From: Hymenobacter nivis
GTDB lineage: Bacteria > Bacteroidota > Bacteroidia > Cytophagales > Hymenobacteraceae
Reading direction: 5' to 3'
DNA: 64,000 nt
NCBI RefSeq assembly: GCF_003149515.1
Contig: NZ_CP029145.1
Span: forward strand, 620,001-684,000
The position numbers and the translations under genes were made by a program. A model generated the notes under the pieces. That model ran no database searches, had not been told where the DNA came from, and saw only the letters and a program-made list of their open reading frames with translations. Each line of letters opens with the position of its first letter. Position 1 is the stretch's first letter. Below are positions 36,463 through 45,395 of the stretch, piece after piece.

Positions 36463-37528
36463 TAGGACTTACGCAGTCTTAGGTAGTAAAACAGAAATAG
36501 ATGAATTTTACAATTGTTGCCGCAGCTATTCGGCCCACGGTAGGCAGGTGGCCTGGTAAATGGTGCGGCCGATGGCGCGGGCATATTACTGCAACGAGAC
36601 CCAGGCTAAATAACAACAAGTTAAGTGATTGCGCTGCGCCTGGGCCTTGCGGCATTGGCATTTCCCGGAACCCGTTAATTGCTTGAAGCTCCGGTGAAAC
36701 CCCTCCACCTGCCAGCGTACCTGTACGGCATCGATAACCATCTCCCGATTGAGACGGGCCGCCAGGTGATGGGTTATCACCCATTCAATGCGGCCGTCTA
36801 TGGCAACCAGCTTGAAGAGTTTTATCCTAAACGGTACTTGTTGCAGGCGTACTTCCACGCCCCGGCTCCACCCCCCCCCGGCCGGCGGTTCGAGCGTGTC
36901 CAGCGACTGGGAACCCGTTTCTTTGCTCAGACGCACTAACCGATTGCTCTTCAAGGTGGTAAAAAACGTCCAACCAGCCCGCTCAATCACTTTCAGGTTC
37001 TCACTGCTGGCATACCAACTGTCAAAAAGCAGCGTCCGGGCCTGGATTTTTCCTTCCTCCACCACCTGTTTGAACATGCTTTGGAAATGGTCGTTTTTCA
37101 TCAGCCCGTCTTGAGCAGGCGCGTACACGCGGAAGTCAAGGGGCATAAAATCACCCCTTTCACCGCTATTGTGGACTAAATTAACCAGCCCGATGCCCGT
37201 GACTAGCCCGTGTACATTCCCTGAATACTGTCGTTGCGCGACCTCAATGAAGCGACGATAGCGCTTATCCTGCACCCTATCGTCCACCAACAGAAATGCT
37301 TCGGGCGAGTCGGACAACAAAGGCTGTACCATCTCTCGTAACTGACTAGCAGAAAACGTATTATTACGCAAAAAGCGGTATACTTGGTCGTGGCTCACCT
37401 CCGGGAGGTGGGCTGCCAAATGCGTCCCCGTATAGTTGCGCGGGGTGTTGCAAAAAATCAATATAGGTGCGTTGAGTTAGCATAAAAGGTCGTTTTTAGC
37501 CCAAATTACGCCCTTTGCGTAAGTCCTA
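36463..37528 (-). mobile_element. IS4/IS701-like insertion sequence, decayed
   Basis: Terminal inverted repeats TAGGACTTACGCA (36463-36475) and TGCGTAAGTCCTA (37516-37528) bound 1066 bases with one transposase gene. No target duplication is obvious. It lies directly beside the ISL3-like element, forming a small insertion hotspot between two chromosomal genes. Confidence 0.9.
36508..37483 (-). pseudogene. IS4/IS701-family transposase, nonsense and frameshift
   Basis: A DDE transposase of about 325 codons. Catalytic residues sit in FLLVDDRVQDKR, LLFDSWYASSENL and RWQVEGFHRSFKQ. The N-terminus MLTQRTYIDFLQ (start 37483) is one frame off from the rest; the shift lies near 37455, where one base seems missing. 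Two premature in-frame stops, TAA at 36586 (after WVSLQ) and TAG at 36526 (after WAE), come before the natural end at 36508; the text between, YARAIGRTIYQATCLPWAE, still reads as transposase. Confidence 0.88.
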
Positions 37529-37538
37529 TTAGCGTGTC

Positions 37539-37609
37539 TTTCAGGTCCGTGTACAGCCCGGTCCGCCGGCTTTTTCAGCCGGCGGACCGGGCTGTACACG
37601 GACCTGAAA
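37539..37609. repeat. Near-perfect inverted repeat beside the IS pair
   Basis: Arms of 33 bases (CAGGTCCGTGTACAGCCCGG... and complement) surround a loop of about five T/C, making a hairpin of about 70 bases. Partial copies are at 32665-32708 and 422-446. It could be a dispersed REP-like element or a strong terminator for whatever lies beside it. Confidence 0.85.
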
Positions 37610-37670
37610 ACTGCTGCAACTCGCTCTGAAAGCTAGGGGCCCCGCCAAACCTGGTCGGGGCCCTACTTAT

Positions 37671-37916
37671 CTACACCAATTTCAACATCATGTCCGCATC
37701 TCCATAAGCCAACTTGTCTGAGTCGGCCGGGGCTATTTGCAGGCCGTTAAGGAAGGCTCTGCTGGGAGCGTTGGGGACGTAGGGGTAATCGGCGGAAAAC
37801 AGGATGCGGTCGCTGCCGAAGGTGGCCAGGGCGGCGTCGAGCAGCGAGCGGGTGAAAATACCGCGGGTGGTGAGGTACGCGTGGTTGCGCAGGGTTTGGG
37901 CAGTTTGTTGGCCCAA
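37671..37916 (-). pseudogene. Amidohydrolase C-terminal fragment
   Basis: Eighty-one codons matching the end of a TIM-barrel amidohydrolase of the aminocarboxymuconate-semialdehyde decarboxylase type: GSDRILFSADYPYV (with the metal-ligand Asp) followed by a helix and AYGDADMMLKLV. The upstream three quarters of the gene are missing; upstream lies a run of CCCAACGG repeats and then gpmA. No start codon of the parent gene is preserved, and TTG at 37916 is only the first start in the frame. Confidence 0.85.
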
Positions 37917-38026
37917 CGGCCCAACGGCCCGGCGGCCCGGCGCGACGGCCCGCCCGGGGCCCCGGCTTCACCAAACCCAACGGCTGGGCCTAGTACCTTG
38001 CGGCCTTCACTTAATGCAAGCTTTGC

Positions 38027-38716
38027 ATGGAAAAACTCGTGTTGCTGCGCCACGGCGAAAGCGTCTGGAACCAGGAAAACCGCTTCACCGGCTGGACCGA
38101 CGTGGACCTGACGGAAACCGGCCGCCAGCAAGCCGTGCTGGCCGGCCAGCTGCTGAAAGCCAATGGCTATGCGTTTGATATGGGCTTCACGTCGGTGCTG
38201 AAGCGGGCCATAAAAACGCTCAACATCACGCTCGAAGAAATGGACCAGCTCTGGGTGCCGGTGCAGAAGTCATGGCGCCTGAACGAACGATTCTACGGGG
38301 CCCTACAAGGCCTCAACAAGGCCGAAACCGCCCTCCAGTACGGCGCCGATCAGGTGCAACAGTGGCGCCGCGACCCCCACGCGCACCCGCCGGCCATCAC
38401 CCCCGACGACCCGCGCTTCCCCGGCCACGACCTGCGCTACCAGCACCTCACCGACCGCGAGCTGCCCCTGACGGAGAACTTGGCCGAGACGATGGCGCGC
38501 GTAATGCCGTTCTGGACCGAGAAAATAATGGGGGCCCTGCACCGCAACCAAAAGGTAATTGTGTGCGCCCACGGCAACAGTCTGCGCGCCCTGGTGCAGT
38601 ACATCGACCACCTCTCGGACGAGGAAGTGACCAACCTGGACATCCCCACCGGCGTGCCGCTCGTGTATGAGCTAGACGATAACCTGGACCGGATTCGGCA
38701 CTATTATTTGGAATAG
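38027..38716 (+). CDS. gpmA: 2,3-bisphosphoglycerate-dependent phosphoglycerate mutase
   Basis: A 229-residue glycolytic enzyme that interconverts 3- and 2-phosphoglycerate. It contains [18 protein letters not shown] with the phosphorylated His9, the [17 protein letters not shown] segment near 85-100, and [14 protein letters not shown] near 178-191 with the second catalytic His. The length is slightly below the usual 247-250, as in Bacteroidota. It is separated from the amidohydrolase fragment by about 110 bases and divergent from it. Confidence 0.96.
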   Translation: MEKLVLLRHGESVWNQENRFTGWTDVDLTETGRQQAVLAGQLLKANGYAFDMGFTSVLKRAIKTLNITLEEMDQLWVPVQKSWRLNERFYGALQGLNKAETALQYGADQVQQWRRDPHAHPPAITPDDPRFPGHDLRYQHLTDRELPLTENLAETMARVMPFWTEKIMGALHRNQKVIVCAHGNSLRALVQYIDHLSDEEVTNLDIPTGVPLVYELDDNLDRIRHYYLE

Positions 38717-38728
38717 CTCTGGCGCTAT

Positions 38729-39148
38729 TTATAAAGTATTTTGCGTATTACGAAATATGCTGTTCCACTCTTCAATAAAATTATTTAGGTTGTTGGGTTC
38801 GAATAATCTGCGGGAAAGCTTTGGCGAAAAATTATATTTCGAATTCTTAAATCTGATTTTTAGGGCCCCTAAAATTAGGAAATAACTTTCAATTATTTGA
38901 AAATTAGAATGTGAAAAATGTATTTCATTTTTGAAAATCCTGTTAATATAAATTCCTTTTTTGTTGAAAGATACTTCGGATAAAAACGATGTATAAGTGA
39001 GGTAAATAACTGCTAATAGACAGCCAAAGCTGATGAAATAACCATCGACTAATAATATTGCCAGCATTGCAAACGCGAATACTGCATCGACTGCTAAGTA
39101 TATCCAAGACAGATTTACTGAACTACTGCTGATAAGTTCTTTTGCCAT
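38729..39148 (-). CDS. Hypothetical membrane protein, AT-rich
   Basis: A 139-residue protein with two adjacent hydrophobic segments (IYLAVDAVFAFAMLAILLVD and SFGCLLAVIYLTYTSFL) followed by a soluble domain containing KIRFKNSKYNFSPKLSRRLF, reminiscent of a PH-like/YcxB-type membrane-attached domain. The function is unknown. Its composition is strikingly A/T-rich (many AAA, AAT, TTT codons) compared with gpmA and accC on both sides, so it was probably acquired. It lies 12 bases after the gpmA stop, converging with it, without an evident terminator. Confidence 0.75.
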   Translation of the reverse strand: MAKELISSSSVNLSWIYLAVDAVFAFAMLAILLVDGYFISFGCLLAVIYLTYTSFLSEVSFNKKGIYINRIFKNEIHFSHSNFQIIESYFLILGALKIRFKNSKYNFSPKLSRRLFEPNNLNNFIEEWNSIFRNTQNTL

Positions 39149-39178
39149 ACAGATACAATCTCAATATGAAAGATTGCT

Positions 39179-40690
<1,512 letters not shown>

Positions 40691-40811
40691 GCGGCGGGTG
40701 GGAAACGGGCGGTGTGGCCGCAAAGAAAGTGGCAAACAGTCCGCCCGCCGCAAACTCTGCGGCGGCGACGGGGTTATTAGGCCCAAATTATGTACAACCG
40801 CATCTGGGGGT

Positions 40812-40819
40812 TATATTTG
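40812..40819 (+). promoter_or_regulatory. Candidate -7 box (TATATTTG) for the SPT gene
   Basis: Perfect TAnnTTTG match about 87 bases before the GTG start, in the divergent gap with accC. Confidence 0.45.
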
Positions 40820-40905
40820 TGATTAAGCCCGTCTTGGCTAGCCACACCAATCTCCGGAGGGGCTGTTCCCCCGCGTTTTACACTCACCTTATTCCCGTTC
40901 CTTTA

Positions 40906-42153
40906 GTGGATATTTTCGACCGGATTTCGGCCAATCGTGGCCCGTTGGGTTCGCATTCACACTACGCCCATGGCTATTTTGCCTTTCCTAAGCTGGAAGG
41001 TGAAATCAAGCCCCGCATGATGTTTCGTGGTAAAGAAGTGCTAACCTGGAGCCTCAATAATTATTTGGGCCTAGCCAACCACCCCGAAGTGCGCCGTATA
41101 GACGGCGAAGCGGCCGCGGCCTGGGGCATGGGGTATCCCATGGGCGCGCGCATCATGAGCGGTAACACGAGCTACCACGAGCAGTTGGAAAGCGAGTTGG
41201 CTGATTTCATGAGTAAGCCCGATGCCTTGCTGCTGAATTTTGGCTATCAGGGGATTCTCAGTACGATTGATTCGCTGGTGACCCGCCACGACGCCATCGT
41301 ATACGATGCCGAGTCGCATGCCTGCATCATCGATGGCGTGCGCCTGCACCAGGGCAAGCGTTTCGTGTACCCGCACAACGACATTGCCAACCTCGAAAAG
41401 CAGCTGCAGCGCGCCACCCGCCTCACGCAGGAAACCGGCGGTGGCATTCTCGTCATCACGGAGGGTGTGTTCGGAATGTCGGGCAACATGGGTAAGTTGC
41501 GCGAAATTGTGGCGCTTAAGGAGAAATACTCGTTTCGGTTCCTCGTCGACGATGCTCATGGTTTTGGCACAATGGGAGCTACCGGAGCGGGTACGGCCGA
41601 GGAATTGGGCGTTATTGACAGCGTGGACATAATTTTTTCCACCTTCGCCAAGAGTATGGCCAGCATCGGCGCGTTCGTGGCCGGGAATGAAAGCGTGATT
41701 GAATATTTGCGCTATAACATGCGGAGTCAGATTTTCGCCAAATCGCTGCCCATGCCACTCGTTATCGGCGCACTAAAGCGGTTAGAATTGCTGCGCACCC
41801 AGCCCGAGCTCAAGGAAAACCTGTGGAACGTGGTGCACGCCCTGCAGAGTGGCCTGCGTGAAAAAGGCTTCAACCTCGGTACTACCGAATCGCCGGTGAC
41901 TCCCGTGCTACTGGCTGGTGAAATCTCCGACGCTACGGCCCTAACCTTTGATTTACGCGAGAACCACGGTATTTTCTGTTCCATTGTGGTGTATCCGGTG
42001 GTGCCCAAGGGCGTGATTATGCTACGCCTCATCCCCACGGCTACGCACACGCTGGCCGACGTGCAGGAAACGATTGTGGCCTTCGAGGCCATGGCCGCCA
42101 AGCTGGATAAGGGGCTTTACAGCAAAGCCATGACCCCGGCCCAAATAGCCTAA
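40906..42153 (+). CDS. Serine palmitoyltransferase-like PLP enzyme (AONS family)
   Basis: A 415-residue alpha-oxoamine synthase. It matches the Bacteroidota serine palmitoyltransferase type, which makes 3-oxosphinganine from serine and acyl-CoA for sphingolipids. It contains the N-terminal DIFDRISANRGPL and AHGYFAFPKLEGEIKPRMMF, WSLNNYLGLANHPEVR, the PLP site SGNTSYHEQLESEL, LVDDAHGFGTMG near 205 and the Lys in FSTFAKSMASIGAF. The start is GTG at 40906: the family N-terminus begins there and no ATG fits. KBL or biotin-pathway AONS (BioF) is the alternative, but the N-terminal extension favours SPT. Confidence 0.88.
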   Translation: MDIFDRISANRGPLGSHSHYAHGYFAFPKLEGEIKPRMMFRGKEVLTWSLNNYLGLANHPEVRRIDGEAAAAWGMGYPMGARIMSGNTSYHEQLESELADFMSKPDALLLNFGYQGILSTIDSLVTRHDAIVYDAESHACIIDGVRLHQGKRFVYPHNDIANLEKQLQRATRLTQETGGGILVITEGVFGMSGNMGKLREIVALKEKYSFRFLVDDAHGFGTMGATGAGTAEELGVIDSVDIIFSTFAKSMASIGAFVAGNESVIEYLRYNMRSQIFAKSLPMPLVIGALKRLELLRTQPELKENLWNVVHALQSGLREKGFNLGTTESPVTPVLLAGEISDATALTFDLRENHGIFCSIVVYPVVPKGVIMLRLIPTATHTLADVQETIVAFEAMAAKLDKGLYSKAMTPAQIA

Positions 42154-42406
42154 AAGCTCTGCCACGGCACATTGCGCCGGTCGTCCAAGTGGGCGGCCGG
42201 CGCGCTTGTTTTAGCACTATGCCAAGATGGGTGACTGAGTGGTGAATGTCAGCGTTGGCAGCTTTTCAACTAAAAACTGCTTTCCTGCGTAATGCGGGGA
42301 CATTGGAAAAATAGCGAAAAGTTGCTTGCATTTGAAATCCCTGTATATTAGGGCCGTCTAAATGCTTCAACCTGTTTCTTTTCCCCAATCCAACCCCCAA
42401 ACTTCC

Positions 42407-42691
42407 ATGAACAACTTTGCTAAACTGAAAGACCTGGTACTCTCGCTGGAAGGCGACTTCGACAAGTTCTACGACAAGCACAATGCTGCCGCCGGCACTC
42501 GCGTCCGCAAGGGCATGCAGGAGTTGAAGACGATGGCCCAGGAGTTCCGCACCGAAGTGCAGAACATGAAGAACACGGCCGAAGCCCCCGCTGCGGCCCC
42601 CAAAGCCGCCGCCAAAAAAGCCGCGCCGGCCGCCGCCAAAAAGGCTGCCCCCGCTGCCGCCAAAAAAGCCGCGCCGGCCAAAAAGAAGTAA
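42407..42691 (+). CDS. Histone H1-like DNA-binding protein
   Basis: A 94-residue protein: an N-terminal helical part MNNFAKLKDLVLSLEGDFDK (about 1-60) and a C-terminal tail of repeated AAAKKAAP units (about 61-94). This is the Bacteroidota HU/H1-type nucleoid protein. It probably compacts DNA, with the Lys/Ala/Pro tail as in eukaryotic H1 and Chlamydia Hc1. The codons of the tail are repetitive and could slip. An ATG at 42362 would add 15 residues and is less likely. The terminator that follows is unusually long. Confidence 0.9.
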   Translation: MNNFAKLKDLVLSLEGDFDKFYDKHNAAAGTRVRKGMQELKTMAQEFRTEVQNMKNTAEAPAAAPKAAAKKAAPAAAKKAAPAAAKKAAPAKKK

Positions 42692-42698
42692 GTGGTGG

Positions 42699-42760
42699 GC
42701 CGCGTTGGCCACAAAAAAGGCCCCACCAGATGGTGGGGCCTTTTTTGTGGCCAACGCGGC
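42699..42760. terminator. Perfect 62-base bidirectional terminator
   Basis: Arms GCCGCGTTGGCCACAAAAAA... and the complement meet at a GAT loop; A6 and T6 tracts are embedded in the stem. It lies between the convergent histone-like gene and tyrS, beginning eight bases after the former's stop. Confidence 0.95.
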
Positions 42761-42770
42761 CGGGCGTGGC

Positions 42771-44084
42771 CTACGTCAGTTCGACGAGGTAATAGTTTTT
42801 CTTGCCGCGCTGCACCACCAGGTACTTTCCGTGGAGTAGGGGCAGTTCGGTTACCGGCGCGTCGGGCGAAGTCGCTTTCTGGCCGTTCAGGCTCAGGCCG
42901 TTGGCTTGGATGAGCTTGCGCACCTCGCCGCGTGAGGGGAAGATTTGCTGGCCCGTGGCTTCGCTCAGCAGCACGGCCACGTTCAGGGCCCCGGCCTCTG
43001 CGCGGGGCACGCGCAGGTGGGGCACGCCGGCAAATACGTCGCGTAGCGTGGCTTCGTCGAGGGCCCCCAGGTCGCCGCCGCCGAAGAGCACCTGCGAGGC
43101 GCCCAGCGCCGCTTCGTAGGCCGCCTCGGAATGCACACGGATGGTGACGTCCCTGGCCAGGGCTTTTTGCAGGGTTTTGGCACCGGGGTTTTGGGCGTGC
43201 TGGGTTTCCAGGGCCTCAATTTCGGCCTGGCCCAGCAGCGTGAACACGCGGATGAGGCGGGGCGCGTCGGCGTCGTCGGCCCGCAAAAAGAACTGGTAGA
43301 ATTGGTAGGGCGAGGTCAGGGCCGGGTCGAGGAACACGGCGCCGCTCTCGGACTTGCCGTACTTGGTGCCGTCGGCCTTGGTGATGAGCTGGCCGGTGAG
43401 GGCGTAGGCCTTGGCCTCGGGGCCCCCCAGGCGGCGAATCAGCTCGGTGCCGGTGGTGATATTGCCCCACTGGTCGCTGCCGCCCATTTGCAGGGTGCAG
43501 TTCAGCGACTTATACAAGTGGAAAAAGTCGTAGCCTTGCAGCAGCTGGTAGCTGAACTCGGTGTAGCTGATACCCTCGCTGCCCCCGGCGGCGGCGCCGT
43601 CTTCGGGGCCCCCGATGCGGCGCTTTACCGAATCTTTAGCCATCATGTAGTTCACGGTAAGGTGCTTGCCCACGTCGCGCAGGAAATCCAGAAAGCTGAA
43701 TTCCTTGAACCAGTCGTAGTTGTTGACCATTAGGGCCCCGGTGGGCGAGTCGTTGAACTCCAGGAACCGCTCCAGCTGGGCGCGGATGCCGGCTTGGTTG
43801 GTGCGCAGCGTGTCTTCGTCGAGCAGGTTGCGCTCGGCCGACTTGCCGCTGGGGTCGCCGATCATGCCGGTGGCCCCGCCCACCAAGGCCACGGGGCGAT
43901 GGCCGGCGCGCTGCAAGTGCATGAGCAGCATGATGCTGGCCAGGTTGCCGATGTGCAGCGAAGCGGCCGTGGGGTCGAAGCCGATGTAGCCCGACACGGG
44001 TGCGGCGCTGGCCAAGTGCTCAGCGGTGCCGGGCATGGCGTCGTGCAGCATGCCGCGCCAAGTCAGTTCGTCAATTAGGTTCAA
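42771..44084 (-). CDS. tyrS: Tyrosyl-tRNA synthetase
   Basis: A 437-residue class I aminoacyl-tRNA synthetase charging tRNA-Tyr. The HIGH-like motif HIGN follows [11 protein letters not shown] near residue 40-50; KYGKS near 240 is the KMSKS equivalent. The Tyr-binding DQWGNI and the C-terminal S4-like domain ([19 protein letters not shown]) are present. The start is TTG at 44084 ([12 protein letters not shown], the family N-terminus); a longer frame would include the GAATGAG-rich repeat. It is divergent from holA; a shared repeat region lies between them. Confidence 0.96.
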   Translation of the reverse strand: MNLIDELTWRGMLHDAMPGTAEHLASAAPVSGYIGFDPTAASLHIGNLASIMLLMHLQRAGHRPVALVGGATGMIGDPSGKSAERNLLDEDTLRTNQAGIRAQLERFLEFNDSPTGALMVNNYDWFKEFSFLDFLRDVGKHLTVNYMMAKDSVKRRIGGPEDGAAAGGSEGISYTEFSYQLLQGYDFFHLYKSLNCTLQMGGSDQWGNITTGTELIRRLGGPEAKAYALTGQLITKADGTKYGKSESGAVFLDPALTSPYQFYQFFLRADDADAPRLIRVFTLLGQAEIEALETQHAQNPGAKTLQKALARDVTIRVHSEAAYEAALGASQVLFGGGDLGALDEATLRDVFAGVPHLRVPRAEAGALNVAVLLSEATGQQIFPSRGEVRKLIQANGLSLNGQKATSPDAPVTELPLLHGKYLVVQRGKKNYYLVELT

Positions 44085-44085
44085 G

Positions 44086-44236
44086 GCGTGAATGAGGGAA
44101 TGGGTGAATGGGTGAATGGAAACTTGGTACACCCGCAAAACGTGGCCCTAAAGGTACTAGGCGGCTTTACCTTTGCCAGCAGGGAATGAGCGGGCTGCTT
44201 GTTCATTCATTCACTCATTCACGCATTCACCCATTG
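44086..44236. repeat. Repeat pair (GTGAATGA type) between tyrS and holA
   Basis: GCGTGAATGAGGGAATGGGT... (44086-44119) and TTCATTCATTCACTCATTCA... (about 44202-44236) are built of the same 8-10 base units in opposite orientation. They lie immediately upstream of the TTG start of tyrS and end at the TTG start of holA. Related to 11533-11606 and 60342-60577. Confidence 0.75.
44168..44175 (+). promoter_or_regulatory. Candidate -7 box (TACCTTTG) for holA
   Basis: Exact TAnnTTTG match 59 bases upstream of the holA start at 44234, inside the repeat-bounded divergent gap. Confidence 0.45.
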
Positions 44237-45295
44237 GTACAAGACGCCGACGCCATTTTCAAGCAACTGCGGCAGCGGCAGTTTCAGCCCGTGTATTTTT
44301 TGCAGGGCGAGGAGCCGTACTACATCGACGTGGTGGCCGACCTGATTGAGAAAATGGCCCTGCCCGAAGCCGACCGCAGCTTCAACCAAGCCGTGATTTA
44401 CGGCAAGGACGTGGACGTGGCCGGCGTGCTGGGCCAGGCCAAGCGCTTCCCCATGATGGCCGAGCGCACAGTCGTCATCGTGAAGGAAGCCCAGACCATC
44501 GCTGATTTGGAGCAGGAGCGGAGCTGGCCGTTTCTGGAAGCCTACCTCAAAAACCCGCTCGCCAGCACCGTGCTGGTGCTCTGCTACAAGCACAAAACTC
44601 TCGACAGCCGCAAGAAGCTCGGTAAGCTGCTGGCCGGCAAAGACGCCCCCGGCGCGGTGTTGATGACGAGCAAGAAGCTCTACGATAGCCAGGTGCCGGC
44701 CTGGCTCACGGCCCACGTGCGGGGCCTGGGCCAGCAGATAACCGGGCAGGCCACCGCCTTGCTGGCCGAGTACATTGGGGCCGACCTGAGCCGGCTGGCC
44801 AACGAAATCGACAAGCTGGTGCTTAACCTCAAGCCCGGCCAGGCCATCGACGAAGAGCTGGTGCAGCGGCTGGTGGGCATCAGCAAGGAGTACAACATTT
44901 TTGAGCTGCAAAAGGCCCTGGTGCAGCGCGACGTACTGAAGGCTAACCGTATCCTGGGCTACTTCGCCGCCAACCCCAAGGCCAACCCGCTGATCCCCAA
45001 CCTCACGCTGCTCTTCGGTTTCTTCAGCAAGCTGCTGGTGTTGCATCAGGCGGGCCCCCACCCGCCCGACGGCGTGTTCAAAAGCCTGGGCATCGTCAAC
45101 AGCTTTGCCCAGAAGGAGTACCAGCACGCTATGAAAGCCTACCCCGCGGCGCGGGTCGTGGACCTCATCCACCTCATCCGCCGGGCCGACGCCCAGAGCA
45201 AGGGCATCGAAAGCGGCAGCATGGACGAGGGCGAAATCCTGCGCGAGCTGGTCTGGTTGATTTTGCACGCCGTACCGGCCGGCGTGGTGAGTTAG
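44234..45295 (+). CDS. holA: DNA polymerase III delta subunit
   Basis: A 353-residue clamp-loader subunit that opens the sliding clamp. It has the N-terminal FQPVYFLQGEEPYYIDVVAD, AERTVVIVKEAQ near 75 and the AAA+-like fold without Walker motifs, as expected of delta. The C-terminal collar domain contains LLFGFFSKLLVLHQAG and VVDLIHLIRRADAQSKGIES. The start is TTG at 44234 (LVQDADAIFKQL), flush with the repeat; an upstream in-frame ATG at 44186 would translate part of the repeat. It ends 38 bases before a terminator. Confidence 0.92.
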   Translation: MVQDADAIFKQLRQRQFQPVYFLQGEEPYYIDVVADLIEKMALPEADRSFNQAVIYGKDVDVAGVLGQAKRFPMMAERTVVIVKEAQTIADLEQERSWPFLEAYLKNPLASTVLVLCYKHKTLDSRKKLGKLLAGKDAPGAVLMTSKKLYDSQVPAWLTAHVRGLGQQITGQATALLAEYIGADLSRLANEIDKLVLNLKPGQAIDEELVQRLVGISKEYNIFELQKALVQRDVLKANRILGYFAANPKANPLIPNLTLLFGFFSKLLVLHQAGPHPPDGVFKSLGIVNSFAQKEYQHAMKAYPAARVVDLIHLIRRADAQSKGIESGSMDEGEILRELVWLILHAVPAGVVS

Positions 45296-45333
45296 CGCGG
45301 GGCCCCCACGCCGGCTGGCAAGATATCAGACAT

Positions 45334-45369
45334 AAAAAGTGCCCCTGGATTATTTCCAGGGGCACTTTT
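45334..45369. terminator. Bidirectional terminator hairpin
   Basis: AAAAAGTGCCCCTGG and CCAGGGGCACTTTT around a seven-base loop, between convergent holA and the giant T9SS-type gene. Confidence 0.93.
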
Positions 45370-45395
45370 AGGTTTTGCTACCGAGCTGGTAGCCG

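Noticed and set aside
42362..42406. Longer histone-like start
   Set aside because: The extra 15 residues are not typical; family proteins begin MNNFxKLKDL.
42604..42691. AAAKKAAP coding repeats as a CRISPR or satellite
   Set aside because: They are in-frame protein repeats of a histone-like gene, not spaced repeats.
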